Of a stretch of 64,000 nucleotides of DNA, positions 20,514 to 31,336 are shown one piece after another (the first letter of the stretch is position 1; every line of letters begins with the position of its first letter). The stretch spans positions 1 to 64,000 of the forward strand of contig NZ_WRPP01000003.1 of the NCBI RefSeq assembly GCF_009760405.1, given 5' to 3'. The position numbers and the translations under genes are program-made. This DNA comes from Nocardia terrae. GTDB lineage: Bacteria > Actinomycetota > Actinomycetes > Mycobacteriales > Mycobacteriaceae. Below the pieces are notes generated by a model that saw only the letters and a list, made by a program, of their open reading frames with translations, searched no databases and was not told where the DNA came from.

Positions 20514-22483
20514 TGTGAATCCAGGCCGGAGAGCACGCGGCGCAGCTTGTGCAGGACCGCGGCCTCGTCGGGCGACATCAGCAGGTCGTCGCGGCGGGTG
20601 CCGGACGGGTTGACGTCGACGGCCGGGAACACGCGACGCTCGGCGATCTTGCGGTCGAGCTTGAGCTCGGCGTTACCCGTGCCCTTGAACTCCTCGAAGA
20701 TGACCGTGTCACCGGTGGAACCGGTCTCCACCATCGCGGTCGCGATGATGGTGAGCGAGCCGCCGTTCTCGATGTTGCGGGCCGCGCCGAGGAACCGCTT
20801 GGGCGGGTACAGCGCGGTGGAATCCACACCACCGGAAAGGATTCGGCCCGAGGCCGGGGACGAGTTGTTGTACGCACGGCCCAATCGGGTGATCGAGTCG
20901 AGCAGCACGACGACGTCCTGGCCCTGCTCCACGAGCCGCTTGGCGCGCTCGATGGCGAGCTCGGCGACCGAGGTGTGGTCGCTCGGCGGCCGGTCGAACG
21001 TGGAGGCGATGACCTCGCCGCGCACCGAGCGCTGCATATCGGTCACTTCCTCGGGACGCTCGTCCACCAGGACGACCATGAGGTAGCACTCGGGGTTGTT
21101 GACCGAGATCGCGTTCGCGATGTCCTGCATGATCGTGGTCTTACCCGCCTTGGGCGGGGACACGATCAGCGCGCGCTGGCCCTTACCGATCGGCATGATC
21201 AGGTCGATGATGCGCGTGGTCAGCTTGTTCGGCTGGGTCTCCAGCCGCAGTCGCTGGTTCGGGTACAGCGGGGTCAGCTTGTTGAATTCCGGACGGCGGC
21301 GGGCACTTTCGACATCGGTGCCGTTGACCGTGTCCAGCCGCACCAGCGGATCGAACTTCTGGCGCTGGTTGGACTGGTCGCCGTCGCGCGGGGCGCGCAC
21401 CGCGCCGGTGATGGCGTCACCGCGGCGCAGGCCGTTCTTGCGGACCAGGTTCATCGACACGTACACGTCGTTCGGCCCGGCCAGGTAGCCCGAGGTGCGG
21501 ACGAACGCGTAGTTGTCGAGGACATCGAGGATGCCGGCGACCGGCTGCAGGACGTCGTCCTCGCGGATCTCCATCTCGCGGGCCTCGCCGCCGCCACCGG
21601 TGCCGCCGTCACGATCCCGGCCCCGACGACGCTCACGGAAGCGACGACCCCGGCGACCGCGGCCGCCTTCCTCGTCGTCATCGTCACGGGCGTCACGCTG
21701 CGGACGACCGGTACCGTTCTGGTTCTGCTGGCCGCCGTTCTGGTTCCGCTCGCCACGGTCGTTGCGCTGGTTGTTGCGCTCACCCTGGTTGCGGTCGCCC
21801 TGGTTGCGGTCCCGGCGACGCTCGCCGCCCTCGGACTCGCCCTTCTCGGCGGCGGGCGCCTCGGCGGTGGTGGCCTCCGCGTTCGCGTTGGCACCACGCT
21901 GCTCGCGACCCCGGCGCTGACGACCACGCTGGCCGCGCTGGCCACCGTCCCGGCCCTCATCGCCCTCGGCGCGGGGGCTCTCGCCCTCTTCGCGCTTGGA
22001 TTCGCGCTTCTCAGAAGAACTTTGACGCGACTCAGCGGCACTTTGGCGCGACTCGGCCTGCTCGGCGCGATTCGCCGGAGCCTCCGCCTTCACCTCGGCC
22101 TTGGCCGGAGCGGACTCGGCGGCCTTCACCTCGGCCTTGGCGGGGGCGGGGGCCGACGCGGACTCCCCACCCGTCGGCGCGTCCTCGGCCTTGGCCTTCG
22201 CATTCCGCGTGGCCTTGCCGGTAGTGGCCTTGGCACTGCCGCCGGACTGGTTCTCCTTGATGGCGGCGATGAGATCACCCTTACGCATCCCGGAAGTGCC
22301 TCGGATACCGAGCTCTCCCGCAAGCGCACGCAACTGCGGCAACAACATTCCAGTCAGCCCCGATCGTGCGACGTCAGTTTGTTCGCTCATCTTCGAAATC
22401 TGTCCGGAGTCACTTTCGCGGCTACCCGCGGACGCTGTATCGCTATCCGTCCCGGGTGTCGCGAGCAGGTCCGTATCTGTCAC
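20411..22483 (-). CDS. rho: transcription termination factor Rho with long disordered N-terminal insert
   Basis: This hexameric RNA-dependent ATPase ends transcription. The 690-residue protein is much longer than E. coli Rho (419). After a Rho_N helical domain (near residues 45-80, LLPQLRALAGELGIRG) comes about 200 residues rich in Ala, Glu, Arg, Asn, Gln and Gly, including runs such as GDRNQGERNNQRNDRGERNQ. Then follow the OB fold (from about residue 303), Walker A PPKAGKTT (about residue 445), and the Q- and R-loops. The GTG at 22483 with GGAAGGAAAGG upstream is chosen. Such Arg/Asn-rich inserts are known in actinobacterial Rho and bind RNA. Confidence 0.96.
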   Translation of the reverse strand: MTDTDLLATPGTDSDTASAGSRESDSGQISKMSEQTDVARSGLTGMLLPQLRALAGELGIRGTSGMRKGDLIAAIKENQSGGSAKATTGKATRNAKAKAEDAPTGGESASAPAPAKAEVKAAESAPAKAEVKAEAPANRAEQAESRQSAAESRQSSSEKRESKREEGESPRAEGDEGRDGGQRGQRGRQRRGREQRGANANAEATTAEAPAAEKGESEGGERRRDRNQGDRNQGERNNQRNDRGERNQNGGQQNQNGTGRPQRDARDDDDEEGGRGRRGRRFRERRRGRDRDGGTGGGGEAREMEIREDDVLQPVAGILDVLDNYAFVRTSGYLAGPNDVYVSMNLVRKNGLRRGDAITGAVRAPRDGDQSNQRQKFDPLVRLDTVNGTDVESARRRPEFNKLTPLYPNQRLRLETQPNKLTTRIIDLIMPIGKGQRALIVSPPKAGKTTIMQDIANAISVNNPECYLMVVLVDERPEEVTDMQRSVRGEVIASTFDRPPSDHTSVAELAIERAKRLVEQGQDVVVLLDSITRLGRAYNNSSPASGRILSGGVDSTALYPPKRFLGAARNIENGGSLTIIATAMVETGSTGDTVIFEEFKGTGNAELKLDRKIAERRVFPAVDVNPSGTRRDDLLMSPDEAAVLHKLRRVLSGLDSHQAIDLLVDRLKKTKSNVEFLMTVSKTAPGALEE

Positions 22484-22778
22484 GGAAATCCTTTCCTTCC
22501 CTCGACCGCCGTGTGCCTGTTCGAGGGTTCCTCCTGCAGTCCGGTCTCGTGCCGAACTCGGATGCCGTATCGCCTGTTCCGCCTGGCCAGTGGGGTTCCC
22601 ACCACGTGGGCTTCGCCACCGAGTGCTGGTGCTCATCACACGAAAAAGGTGGGAGAGATCATTCCAGTTGACTGGCTACCCCCAAGTTTCGAGCCTCAAG
22701 CCTCGAGCCTGAGCAAGGAGCCTCTGGAGCGATTTGCCCTGATGAAGCACCGGCGTCTGACGCGCACGATGTACGGAC
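22484..22778 (-). promoter_or_regulatory. long 5' leader of rho with tandem 7-mers
   Basis: No gene lies in this 343-base gap. From the predicted start near 22778 the leader is about 295 nt. On the minus strand it carries four consecutive 7-base units (GAGGCTC, GAGGCTT, GAGGCTC, GAAACTT) near 22683-22710. Rho is known to be autoregulated through attenuation in its leader in other bacteria; a leader of this length fits that idea. Confidence 0.45.
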
Positions 22779-22784
22779 TCGCTC

Positions 22785-22813
22785 AGGATAGCTCCCACCT
22801 TTTGCATCGGCAA
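22785..22813 (-). promoter_or_regulatory. rho promoter
   Basis: On the minus strand TTGCCG (22808-22813), a 17-nt spacer and TATCCT (22785-22790) lie just downstream of the thrB stop. They would give rho its own promoter separate from the threonine operon. Confidence 0.55.
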
Positions 22814-22826
22814 GGCAGGCGCGCTG

Positions 22827-23783
22827 TCAATCCACCAGAACGCCGCCGGCAATGCCGGGTTCGAGCACGCGCATTCCGTCCGCGATCGCGAGTTCGCGCA
22901 GTTCTTCGGGGAATTCGCTGGTCGTGAAGGCGAGCACGGTCGGTCCCGCGCCCGACACGATGGCCGCGATGCCGGCCTCGCGCAGCCGTTCCACCCACTT
23001 GGTGGTCAGCGGCAGCGCGGAGGCGCGGTAGCCCTGGTGTAGCCGGTCGGCCGTGGCCGGAAGCAGCAGGTCGGGGCGTTGCGTCAAGGCGACTACCGCC
23101 AGCGCCGAACGGCTCGCGTTGAAGGCCGCGTCGACGTGCGGAACCATTTCCGGAAGCAGACCGCGGGTGTGCGCGGTGGCCGAACGCTCCTCGGGAATGA
23201 GCACCACGGGCCGTATCGAGGGGTGCGGTTCCAGGCGCACCGCGCGATAGAGGCGGGCGTGATGCGCGTCGGCACTGCCGTTTTCGTCCGCCGAACGGTC
23301 GGTTTCGGTCCAGCACACCACGAATCCGCCCAGGATGCTGGCCGACGAATTGTCCGGGTGGCCTTCGAATTCACCGGCCAGCTGCACCATCACGTCATCG
23401 CCGTAGGCCAGCTCGGGATCGAACTTCGCGGCCAGGCCACGCCCGGCCGCCAGCCCGCCGACCGCGGCCGACGCGGAGGAACCCATCCCCCGTGAGTGCG
23501 GAATCACGTTGCGGCACACCACGTCCAGGCCGTCCGCCCACACGCCCGCGGCCTGCAGGCCGCGTTCGATGGCGCGCACCACCAGATGCGAAGGGCCCCA
23601 GGGCACATCGTCGGCGCCCTCCCCCTCGACCCGGATGGTGAGCCCGGAGTCCGTGGTGGACACCGTGATCTCGTCGTAGAGCCCCAAAGCGATTCCGAGG
23701 GAATCGAAACCCGGACCCAGATTGGCGCTGGACGCCGGAACCCGCACGGTGACGGAGATTCCGGCGGGCAGCGTCCGAGTCAT
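22827..23783 (-). CDS. thrB: homoserine kinase
   Basis: It phosphorylates homoserine, the step before threonine synthase. The 318-residue GHMP kinase has the N-terminal [15 protein letters not shown] motif and the ATP-binding loop [13 protein letters not shown] (about residues 100-112), with the C-terminal [10 protein letters not shown] glycine motif. The ATG at 23783 is chosen; a TTG at 23807, 2 nt from the thrC stop, is possible. It is the third threonine gene in the hom-thrC-thrB string. Confidence 0.95.
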   Translation of the reverse strand: MTRTLPAGISVTVRVPASSANLGPGFDSLGIALGLYDEITVSTTDSGLTIRVEGEGADDVPWGPSHLVVRAIERGLQAAGVWADGLDVVCRNVIPHSRGMGSSASAAVGGLAAGRGLAAKFDPELAYGDDVMVQLAGEFEGHPDNSSASILGGFVVCWTETDRSADENGSADAHHARLYRAVRLEPHPSIRPVVLIPEERSATAHTRGLLPEMVPHVDAAFNASRSALAVVALTQRPDLLLPATADRLHQGYRASALPLTTKWVERLREAGIAAIVSGAGPTVLAFTTSEFPEELRELAIADGMRVLEPGIAGGVLVD

Positions 23784-23808
23784 GAGCTGAGCGTCACGCG
23801 TGGTCAAC

Positions 23809-24897
23809 TCAGGCCAGCTCGAGCTCGTGGGCCACGGCGACCGGGTCGACCGCGATGGGCTTGACCTCGGGCATGCCCTTGAGGGCGTTGTCCGGGTCCT
23901 TGAGACCGTTGCCGGTCACGGTGCAGACCACGGTGAGGCCGGCATCGAGCCAGCCCTCGGCGCGCGCGGCCAGCAGACCGGCGACCGAAGCGGCCGAAGC
24001 GGGCTCCACGAAGACGCCCTCCTTGGCCGCGACCAGGCGGTAGGCGGCCAGGATCTCGTCGTCGGTGGCCGCGCGGAACGCGCCGCCCGACTCCTCCTTC
24101 GCGGCCACGGCCTGGTTCCAGGACGCGGGCGCACCGATTCGGATGGCGGTGGCGATGGTCTCCGGATTCGACACCGGAGCACCGTGGACCAGCGGCGCGG
24201 CACCGGCGGCCTGCACGCCCAGCATGCGCGGGCGCGAGGTGGTGACGCCGTCGGCGTAGTACTCGCTGTAGCCCTTCCAGTAGGCGGTGATGTTGCCCGC
24301 GTTGCCGACCGGCAGCACGTGCACATCGGGCGCCTTGCCCAGCGCGTCGGCGATTTCGAAGGCGGCGGTCTTCTGGCCCTCGATACGAGCCGGGTTCACC
24401 GAGTTCACCAGGCCGACCTCGGGGAAGTCCGAGGTGACCTTGCGGGCCAGCTCGAGGCAGTCGTCGAAGTTGCCGTCCACCTGGATGATCTTGGCGCCCA
24501 GCATGACCGCCTGGGCCAGCTTGCCCATGGCGATCTTGCCCGAGGGGATGAGCACCGCGCAGTGCAGACCGGCCCGGGTGGCGTAGGCCGCGGCCGAGGC
24601 CGAGGTGTTGCCGGTGGAGGCGCACAGCACGGCCTTCTTGCCGTTGTACTTGGCGTCGGTCATGGCCATGGTCATGCCACGGTCCTTGAACGAGCCGGTC
24701 GGGTTCGCGCCCTCGACCTTGAGGTACACCTCACAGCCGGTGAGCTCGGAGAGGTGATGCGCGGGCACCAGCGGGGTGCCGCCCTCGAAGAGAGTGACGG
24801 CCTTCCAATCGGCGGGAATCGAGAGGCGATCCCGATACGCGTCGATCAGACCCGGCCAAGGGGTATGCACGGCTGCAGCTCGTGCTGTTGCACTCAT
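23809..24897 (-). CDS. thrC: threonine synthase
   Basis: It converts O-phosphohomoserine to threonine with pyridoxal phosphate. The 362-residue protein has the PLP lysine at Lys71 in [12 protein letters not shown], the phosphate-binding [13 protein letters not shown] and the [13 protein letters not shown] segment. The ATG overlaps the hom stop by 4 nt (ATGA), showing translational coupling. Confidence 0.97.
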   Translation of the reverse strand: MSATARAAAVHTPWPGLIDAYRDRLSIPADWKAVTLFEGGTPLVPAHHLSELTGCEVYLKVEGANPTGSFKDRGMTMAMTDAKYNGKKAVLCASTGNTSASAAAYATRAGLHCAVLIPSGKIAMGKLAQAVMLGAKIIQVDGNFDDCLELARKVTSDFPEVGLVNSVNPARIEGQKTAAFEIADALGKAPDVHVLPVGNAGNITAYWKGYSEYYADGVTTSRPRMLGVQAAGAAPLVHGAPVSNPETIATAIRIGAPASWNQAVAAKEESGGAFRAATDDEILAAYRLVAAKEGVFVEPASAASVAGLLAARAEGWLDAGLTVVCTVTGNGLKDPDNALKGMPEVKPIAVDPVAVAHELELA

Positions 24898-26225
24898 TCC
24901 TCGGTGCCTTCCAATCTCAGAACACTGGTCACGGACGTGACGGAGTCCAGTTCGGCCAACGCGGCAACGGTATCCGCCAGCGCCGATTCCTGCGCGTGGT
25001 GGGTCACCACGACCAAGCGCGCGCCCTCGTCGTGGCCCTCCTGGCGGACCGTCGAGATGCTCACATGATGCTTGGCGAATTCTCCCGCGACCGCTTCCAG
25101 CACACCGGTGCGGTCTGCCACCTGCAGGTTCACGTGGTAGCGGGTCGGGGTATCACCGATCGAGGCGATCGGCAGTTCAGCATAGACCGATTCGCCCGGG
25201 GCCCGGCCACCGAAGAACTTGTTGCGCGCCGCCATCACCAGGTCACCCATGACGGCCGAGGCGGTCGGCGCGCCGCCCGCGCCCTGACCGTAGAACATCA
25301 GGCGGCCGGCGTTCTCGGCCTCCACGACCACGGCGTTGAACGCGCCGTTGACCGAGGCGAGGGGGTGCTTGCGCGGGATGAGGGCCGGGTAGACGCGGAC
25401 GGAGACCTTGTCCTTGCCGTCCTCGTCGGTGACGCGCTCGGCCATGGCCAGCAGCTTCACCGTGCAGCCCACGGCCGCGGCGGTCTCGAGATCCTCGGCG
25501 GTGATCTTGGAGATGCCCTCGCGGTAGACGTCGCCGGAGGTGACGCGGGTGTGGAAGGCGACCGAGGCGAGGATCGCCGCCTTGGCGGCGGCGTCGTAGC
25601 CCTCGACGTCGGCGGTCGGGTCGGCCTCGGCGTAGCCCAGGCGGGTGGCCTCGGCCAGCACGTCGTCGTAGTCCGCGCCGGTCTCGGCCATGGCCGAGAG
25701 GATGAAGTTGGTGGTGCCGTTCACGATGCCGACCACGCGGTTGACCCGGTCGCCGGACAGCGACTGGATGAGCGGACGGATCACCGGGATGGCTCCGGCG
25801 ACGGCAGCCTCGAAATACAGGTCGGCGCGGTGGTTTTCGGCCGCGGCGGCCAGTTCGCCGGTGTAGTCGGCCAGCAGCGCCTTGTTGGCGGTGACGACCG
25901 ACTTGCCCGCATTCAGGGCGGCGGCGATGAGGGCGCGGGCCGGATCGATGCCGCCCATGACCTCCACGACGATGTCGACATCGTCACGGGCGACCAGGGT
26001 TTCGGCATCGGTGGTGAGCAGCTCGGCGGGCAGGCCGCGGTCCTTGCTCAGATCGCGCACCGCGACGCCGCGCAGCACGACGGGCGCACCGACGCGGTTG
26101 CACAGGTCGTCCGCGTGGTCGCGAATGATGCGCACCACCTCGGTGCCGACCGTGCCCATGCCGAGGACGGCGACGCCAATGGGGTGATCCTGTCCCCACA
26201 CAACGCCAGTCTTGTTCTCGGTCAT
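24894..26225 (-). CDS. hom: homoserine dehydrogenase
   Basis: It reduces aspartate semialdehyde to homoserine with NAD(P)H. The 443-residue protein has the Rossmann motif [11 protein letters not shown] (about residues 19-29), the substrate region [15 protein letters not shown] segment (here [12 protein letters not shown]), [15 protein letters not shown], and a C-terminal ACT domain (from about residue 365) that usually gives threonine feedback control. It overlaps lysA by 4 nt and thrC by 4 nt. Confidence 0.97.
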   Translation of the reverse strand: MTENKTGVVWGQDHPIGVAVLGMGTVGTEVVRIIRDHADDLCNRVGAPVVLRGVAVRDLSKDRGLPAELLTTDAETLVARDDVDIVVEVMGGIDPARALIAAALNAGKSVVTANKALLADYTGELAAAAENHRADLYFEAAVAGAIPVIRPLIQSLSGDRVNRVVGIVNGTTNFILSAMAETGADYDDVLAEATRLGYAEADPTADVEGYDAAAKAAILASVAFHTRVTSGDVYREGISKITAEDLETAAAVGCTVKLLAMAERVTDEDGKDKVSVRVYPALIPRKHPLASVNGAFNAVVVEAENAGRLMFYGQGAGGAPTASAVMGDLVMAARNKFFGGRAPGESVYAELPIASIGDTPTRYHVNLQVADRTGVLEAVAGEFAKHHVSISTVRQEGHDEGARLVVVTHHAQESALADTVAALAELDSVTSVTSVLRLEGTEE

Positions 26226-27643
26226 GCCTTCACCTCCAAGCTGAGTAGGTCCTCCACCGTTTCACGACGAAGGATCAAGCGCGCCTTGCCGTCTCGCACA
26301 GCGACCACCGCGGGCCGGGTGAGCAAGTTGTATCGGCTCGACATCGAGTAGCAGTACGCGCCGGTCGCGGCCACCGCCACCAGGTCGCCCGGGCCCACAT
26401 CGGCCGGGAGCCAGGTATCGCGAATGACGATATCCCCACTCTCGCAATGCTTTCCGACCACCCGAGCCACCACCGGATCGGAATCGCTGGAACGCGAGAC
26501 CAACCGGCAGTCGTACTCGGCCTGGTACAGGGCGGGACGGATATTGTCGCTCATGCCGCCGTCGACGCTGACGTAGCGGCGCTGGGCGCCCGCATCCAGG
26601 GTGACATCCTTGATGGTGCCCACCTCGTAGAGGGTGATGGTGCCGGGGCCCGCGATGGCGCGACCGGGCTCGACCGCGATCGACGGGGTCGGCAGACCCA
26701 TCGCGGTGGCCTCGGTCTGCACCAGGTGGCGGACCTTGTCGGCGAAGTCGAATAGCTGCGGCGGGTCGTCGCTGGGCACATACGAAATGCCAAGCCCGCC
26801 ACCGAGATCCAGCAGGTGCATCTGCTCGGAGCGGGCGACGCCGAACTTGTCGCCGATCTCGCTGAGCAGGCGCAGCATGCGGCGGGTCGACACCTCGAAG
26901 CCGTCGATGTCGAAGATCTGCGAGCCGATGTGGCTGTGCAGGCCGACCAGGCGCAGGTTGCGGGCGTCGAAGACGCGGCCGACCGCCTCCAGAGCGGCAC
27001 CGTCGGCCAGCGAGAAGCCGAACTTCTGGTCCTCGTGCGCGGTCGAAATGTATTCGTGGGTATGGGCTTCCACGCCGACCGTGACGCGGACCAGCACGTC
27101 CTGCACCACTCCGGCCCGACCGGCGACGGCCTCGAGCCGATCGATCTCGATCAGCGAGTCGAGCACCACGTGCCCGACGCCCGCGGCCACCGCCTGCTCG
27201 AGCTCGACCACCGATTTGTTGTTGCCGTGCATGGCGATTCGCTCGGCCGGGAAGCCCGCGTGCAACGCCACCGCCAGCTCGCCGCCGGAGGCGACGTCCA
27301 GGTGCAGGCCCTCGTCGCGCACCCAGCGCGCGACCTCGCCGCACAGGAAAGCCTTGGAGGCGTAGTGCACGCGCGCGTCGGAACCGTAGGCGCGCACCAT
27401 GTCCCGGCAGCGCGAGCGGAAGTCGTCCTCGTCCACGACGAACAGCGGCGTCCCGAATTCGGCGGCCAGGTCGGTCACCGAGACGCCGGCCATCCGGACC
27501 ACGCCGTCGGCGTCGCGGGAGGCGTTGCGGGGCCACACGTGCGCGGGCAGTTCGATCATCTGCGCCGGGTCGCTCGGCCGCTCCGCGATGGTCGGGGCGT
27601 GCGGGATGTCCGCGTGGCGGGGTCCGGCGGGGTGGGCACTCAT
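26222..27643 (-). CDS. lysA: diaminopimelate decarboxylase
   Basis: It converts meso-diaminopimelate to lysine. The 473-residue fold-III PLP enzyme has the PLP lysine Lys97 in VHYASKAFL, the [11 protein letters not shown] block, the phosphate-binding [20 protein letters not shown] and the catalytic cysteine motif CESGD near the C-terminus. The start directly follows the argS stop and the stop overlaps hom, so aspartate-family lysine and threonine genes are coupled. Confidence 0.97.
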   Translation of the reverse strand: MSAHPAGPRHADIPHAPTIAERPSDPAQMIELPAHVWPRNASRDADGVVRMAGVSVTDLAAEFGTPLFVVDEDDFRSRCRDMVRAYGSDARVHYASKAFLCGEVARWVRDEGLHLDVASGGELAVALHAGFPAERIAMHGNNKSVVELEQAVAAGVGHVVLDSLIEIDRLEAVAGRAGVVQDVLVRVTVGVEAHTHEYISTAHEDQKFGFSLADGAALEAVGRVFDARNLRLVGLHSHIGSQIFDIDGFEVSTRRMLRLLSEIGDKFGVARSEQMHLLDLGGGLGISYVPSDDPPQLFDFADKVRHLVQTEATAMGLPTPSIAVEPGRAIAGPGTITLYEVGTIKDVTLDAGAQRRYVSVDGGMSDNIRPALYQAEYDCRLVSRSSDSDPVVARVVGKHCESGDIVIRDTWLPADVGPGDLVAVAATGAYCYSMSSRYNLLTRPAVVAVRDGKARLILRRETVEDLLSLEVKA

Positions 27644-29302
27644 TTACATACGCTCCGGGGCAGAGACGCCTAGCAGGCCGAGGCCGTTGGCGAGAACCTG
27701 ACGGGTGGCTTTGACCAGCTCGAGGCGAGCGGAATTGAGCGGGGTGACCACATCGTCGCCCTGCGGGATGACGCGCAGCGTCTTGTCGGACTGGAAGGGG
27801 TGGTAGGCCCCGGCCAGCTCCTCCAGGTAGCGCACGACGCGGTGCGGCTCACGCATTTCCGCGGCGGTGGCCACCACGCGCGGGTACTCGCCGAGGGTGC
27901 GGATGAGCGCGCCCTCGCGGTCGTCGGTCAACAGCGCGAAATCCGGTGCGACCGAGGCGTAGTCGAAGGCGGCCGCGTTGCCCAGGATCTGGTTGGTGCG
28001 GGCGTGCGCGTACTGCACGTAGTAGACCGGGTTCTCGCTGTCCTGGCGGGTCCACAGGTCCAGGTCGATGTCGATGCTGGAGTTCACCGAGGAACGCACC
28101 AGCGAGTAGCGGGCCGCGTCCACGCCGATCTGCTCGACCAGGTCGTCGAGGGTGACGACGGTGCCCGCGCGCTTCGACATGCGAACGGCCGCACCGTCCT
28201 TCACTAGGTTCACCATCTGGCCGATGAGCACCTCGACGGTGTCCGGGTCGTCGCCGAACGCGGCCGCGGCGGCCTTGAGCCGGCCGATGTAGCCGTGGTG
28301 GTCCGCGCCCAGCATGTAGATGCACAGGTCGAATCCGCGCGAGCGCTTGTTCTGGAAGTAGGCGATGTCACCGCCGATGTAGGCGGACTTGCCGTCGCTC
28401 TTGATGACGACGCGGTCCTTGTCGTCGCCGTACTCGGTGGAGGCGATCCACCACGCGCCGTCCTTCTCGTAGAGCTTGCCGGACGCCTTCAGCGTCTCGA
28501 TGGCCTTCTCGACCGCGCCGGAGGCGAACAGCGAGCTCTCGTTGAAGTACACGTCGAAGTCGGTGCCGAACTCGTGCAGCGTCTTCTTGATGTGCGCGAA
28601 CATCAGCTCGACGCCCTCGCGGCGGAACAGCTCGTGCCGCTCGGTCTCCGGGAGTTCCAGCACGCCCGGGTTGGCCTTCACGACGGTGTCGGCGATCTCG
28701 TTGATGTAGTCGCCCGCGTAGCCGTCCTCGGGGGTCGGCTGCCCCAGCGCTGCCGCCACCAGGGAATTAGCGAACCGGTCGATCTGCGCGCCGTGGTCGT
28801 TGAAGTAGTACTCGCGGGTGACGTCCGCGCCCTGCGAGGCCAGGATCCGGCCGAGCGCGTCGCCGACCGAGGCCCAGCGGGTGCCGCCCAGGTGGATCGG
28901 GCCCGTCGGGTTCGCCGAGACGAATTCGAGGTTAATTTTCTGGCCCGCGAGAGTGGGCGCGGTACCGAAGTTCTCACCGGCCTCGAGAATCTTCTCCACG
29001 ATCGCGCCCTGCGCGGCCTTGGCCAGTCGGATGTTCAAAAAGCCAGGTCCCGCGACCTCGGCGGCGTCGATGCCCTCGGCCTGGGACAGCGCCTCGGCGA
29101 GCAAAGTTGCGAAGTCACGGGGGTTCATTCCCGCTTTCTTCCCTACCTGCATGGCCACATTCGTGGCATAGTCTCCGTGCTCAGGGTTGCGGGGACGCTC
29201 CACCTTGACCTCGTCGGGCAGGACCGCAGGGTCGGATCCGCGTTCGACAAGTACCTTCGCCGCGGTAGCACGAAGGAGATCTGCAAGGTCAGCTGGAGTC
29301 AC
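27644..29302 (-). CDS. argS: arginyl-tRNA synthetase
   Basis: It charges tRNA-Arg. The 552-residue class I synthetase has the N-terminal Add1 domain, the HIGH-like motif in [13 protein letters not shown] (about residue 130), and a KMSKS-like [12 protein letters not shown], and the C-terminal DALR anticodon-binding domain with [13 protein letters not shown]. It starts with GTG and heads the argS-lysA-hom-thrC-thrB operon. Confidence 0.97.
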   Translation of the reverse strand: MTPADLADLLRATAAKVLVERGSDPAVLPDEVKVERPRNPEHGDYATNVAMQVGKKAGMNPRDFATLLAEALSQAEGIDAAEVAGPGFLNIRLAKAAQGAIVEKILEAGENFGTAPTLAGQKINLEFVSANPTGPIHLGGTRWASVGDALGRILASQGADVTREYYFNDHGAQIDRFANSLVAAALGQPTPEDGYAGDYINEIADTVVKANPGVLELPETERHELFRREGVELMFAHIKKTLHEFGTDFDVYFNESSLFASGAVEKAIETLKASGKLYEKDGAWWIASTEYGDDKDRVVIKSDGKSAYIGGDIAYFQNKRSRGFDLCIYMLGADHHGYIGRLKAAAAAFGDDPDTVEVLIGQMVNLVKDGAAVRMSKRAGTVVTLDDLVEQIGVDAARYSLVRSSVNSSIDIDLDLWTRQDSENPVYYVQYAHARTNQILGNAAAFDYASVAPDFALLTDDREGALIRTLGEYPRVVATAAEMREPHRVVRYLEELAGAYHPFQSDKTLRVIPQGDDVVTPLNSARLELVKATRQVLANGLGLLGVSAPERM

Positions 29303-29423
29303 GAGTCACTATCCTATGGTCCGAGCAGGTGAACGCCGCGAGCGGGCACCACCGGGCACCGCCCAGCAAACGATGCGCCCGCGTCGTTTGATTGTCCGAT
29401 ACGTCGAAAAGAGCACAACAGGC

Positions 29424-30395
29424 ATGTCGAGCAAGACCAGTGCCAAGTCGGCCAAGGCCATCAAGGCCGCGGGCAAGTCCGCCGGGTCGTCGCGTAACCG
29501 CGGCGGCGGACTAGGCGGTAAACGCCAGATTCCGTGGCTCATGATCGGGGCGGTAGCCTGCGTGCTCGCCCTGATCGGCGGGATCGCCTGGGTGATCGTG
29601 CCGAAGTACAACCACAAAGAAGAAATGAAGGACCCGTCGGCCTACATCGACGGCGTCGTCAAGAAGGAATACCCCGCGGGCCTGCACGTGGCCTCGACGC
29701 AGCGCGTCGCCTACGACCAGTCCCCGCCGTTCGGCGGCCCGCACGACGCCTCCTGGGCCGACTGCATGGGCACGGTGTACCCGAAGGCGATTCGCACCGA
29801 GAATGCCGTGCACGCGCTCGAGCACGGCGCGGTGTGGATCACCTACAACCCGGACAAGCTGGATCAGGCCGCGGTCGACACCCTGAAGAAGAAGGTCACC
29901 GGCAAGCCGTACACGCTGATGTCGCCGTACCCGGGCCTGTCCACCCCGGTCTCGTTGCAGTCCTGGGGCTTTCAGCTGAAGCTGCCGAACGCCGACGATT
30001 CGCGGCTGGATCGCTTCATCAACGACACCCGGTTGAACAGCAAGCTGTACCCGGAAGTCGGCGCCAGCTGCTCGAACCCGACCTTCGACACCAAGAACCC
30101 GCCGCCGTTCGACCCCAGCCCGGTCGGCCCCGACGCGGTGCCGATGGACGGCAAGGGCGCGACCAAGGTGCAGAACGAGTCCGGTGGCGGTGGCACGCCG
30201 GGGATGCCCAACATCCCGGGCCTGCCGAGCGACCCGTCCGCCGGACTGCCGGGCGGTGGTAGCCCGACCCTGCCGGGCGGCATCCCGTCCATCCCGGCCC
30301 CGACCGACGCCCCGACCGGTGCCGCCACCGACACACCGACCGGCGCCGCCACCGACGCCCCGACGCAGCCGGATCAGCCGGCTCCGACCCAGTGA
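29424..30395 (+). CDS. DUF3105 membrane-anchored protein with Pro/Thr-rich tail
   Basis: This 323-residue protein starts with a Lys/Ser-rich cytosolic stretch, then one membrane helix (about residues 42-63), and the DUF3105 domain outside, recognised by GPHDASWADCMGTVY and ALEHGAVWITY with conserved Cys and His. After about residue 230 it becomes a low-complexity tail (GMPNIPGLPSDPSAGLPGGG, then PTDAPTGAATD units repeated three times at about 30300-30366), probably a wall-spanning linker. The ATG at 29424 is chosen. Its stop overlaps the DUF305 start by 4 nt. The function is unknown; the pairing with DUF305 suggests a joint extracytoplasmic role, perhaps with metals. Confidence 0.85.
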   Translation: MSSKTSAKSAKAIKAAGKSAGSSRNRGGGLGGKRQIPWLMIGAVACVLALIGGIAWVIVPKYNHKEEMKDPSAYIDGVVKKEYPAGLHVASTQRVAYDQSPPFGGPHDASWADCMGTVYPKAIRTENAVHALEHGAVWITYNPDKLDQAAVDTLKKKVTGKPYTLMSPYPGLSTPVSLQSWGFQLKLPNADDSRLDRFINDTRLNSKLYPEVGASCSNPTFDTKNPPPFDPSPVGPDAVPMDGKGATKVQNESGGGGTPGMPNIPGLPSDPSAGLPGGGSPTLPGGIPSIPAPTDAPTGAATDTPTGAATDAPTQPDQPAPTQ

Positions 30396-31132
30396 TGGGG
30401 CCGCTCGTGAACGAAATCTCCGAACCGGGACCAGATCCCGCGGCCGAACCCGATCCGACCGACGAGCCCGATCGGCAACCCGGACGCGGCCAGCGGCCGG
30501 CGCTGCTGGTGCTGGGTGTGATCGCGGTGCTGCTGGTCGGTTTCGTGGCCGGGCTCCTGGTGGGCCATTCGACACACAGTTCGGGTGATACGCCGAACGC
30601 GGTGGATGTCGGGTTCGCACAGGACATGTCGGTCCATCACGCGCAGGCGGTCCAGATGGCCGGCGTCGCCCTGGCCGGTTCCACCGATACCGAGGTGAAG
30701 CGACTGGCCTACGACATCCTGAGCACGCAGGCCAATCAGCAGGGCCGCATGGCCGGCTGGCTGGAACAGTGGGGCAAGCCGCCCATGTCGACCGACGGCT
30801 ACATGGGCTGGATGACCGACATGTCCGCACACCACCACACCGGCACCGCCGACCACAGCGGCCCGGTCCAGGTGATGCCCGGCATGGCCACGACAGAGGA
30901 GCTGGCCGCACTGGGCAAGGCCACCGGCCCGGCGCTGGACACCATGTTCCTGCAGCTCATGTTGCGCCATCACCAGGGCGGTATGGCGATGGCCGAGTAC
31001 GCCGAGCAGCACGCGGACACCGACGCGGTGCGCACGCTGGCGCAGAGCATGGGCAAGACGCAGAAGGCCGAGATGGATCTGATGACGCAGATGCTCGCCG
31101 ACCGCAAGGCATCCCCGTTGCCGATGAACTGA
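30392..31132 (+). CDS. DUF305 four-helix-bundle protein, membrane anchored
   Basis: This 246-residue protein has a Pro/Asp/Glu-rich cytosolic start, a membrane helix (about residues 37-60) and an external DUF305 domain. The two family repeats are DMSVHHAQAVQMA and LMLRHHQGGMAMA, whose His-His and Met residues suggest metal (copper-like) binding. Met- and His-rich stretches in the middle (MGWMTDMSAHHHTG) strengthen this. It is translationally coupled to DUF3105 and ends at a terminator. Confidence 0.88.
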   Translation: MMGPLVNEISEPGPDPAAEPDPTDEPDRQPGRGQRPALLVLGVIAVLLVGFVAGLLVGHSTHSSGDTPNAVDVGFAQDMSVHHAQAVQMAGVALAGSTDTEVKRLAYDILSTQANQQGRMAGWLEQWGKPPMSTDGYMGWMTDMSAHHHTGTADHSGPVQVMPGMATTEELAALGKATGPALDTMFLQLMLRHHQGGMAMAEYAEQHADTDAVRTLAQSMGKTQKAEMDLMTQMLADRKASPLPMN

Positions 31133-31147
31133 CAAGGCCGCCTGAAC

Positions 31148-31192
31148 CGACGCGGGCCGGGCATTCAAAACGCCCGGTCCGCGTCGCTTTTT
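31148..31192 (+). terminator. terminator of the DUF3105-DUF305 operon
   Basis: CGACGCGGGCCGGGC (31148-31162) pairs with GCCCGGTCCGCGTCG (31172-31186) with one mismatch-type wobble, followed by CTTTTT. Confidence 0.9.
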
Positions 31193-31258
31193 GGCGCAAC
31201 GCAGCCGATGCGATACGCTTTCCCAGCCCGACCGGGAGACCGGACGGGACCAATCCCC

Positions 31259-31331
31259 GCCCTCGTAGCTCAGGGGATAGAGCGTCTGCCTCCGGAGCAG
31301 AAGGCCGCAGGTTCGAATCCTGCCGAGGGCA
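31259..31331 (+). tRNA. tRNA-Arg(CCG)
   Basis: The 73-nt cloverleaf has acceptor GCCCTCG/CGAGGGC, D-arm GCTCAGGGGATAGAGC, anticodon loop with CCG in CTGCCTCCGGAGCAG, and T-arm GCAGGTTCGAATCCTGC. The CCA end is not encoded. A strong terminator follows after 5 nt. Confidence 0.97.
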
Positions 31332-31336
31332 CAACA

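Noticed and set aside
20549..22927. 792-codon plus-strand ORF opposite rho
   Set aside because: Antisense of rho; the hydrophobic runs mirror the repeats of rho.
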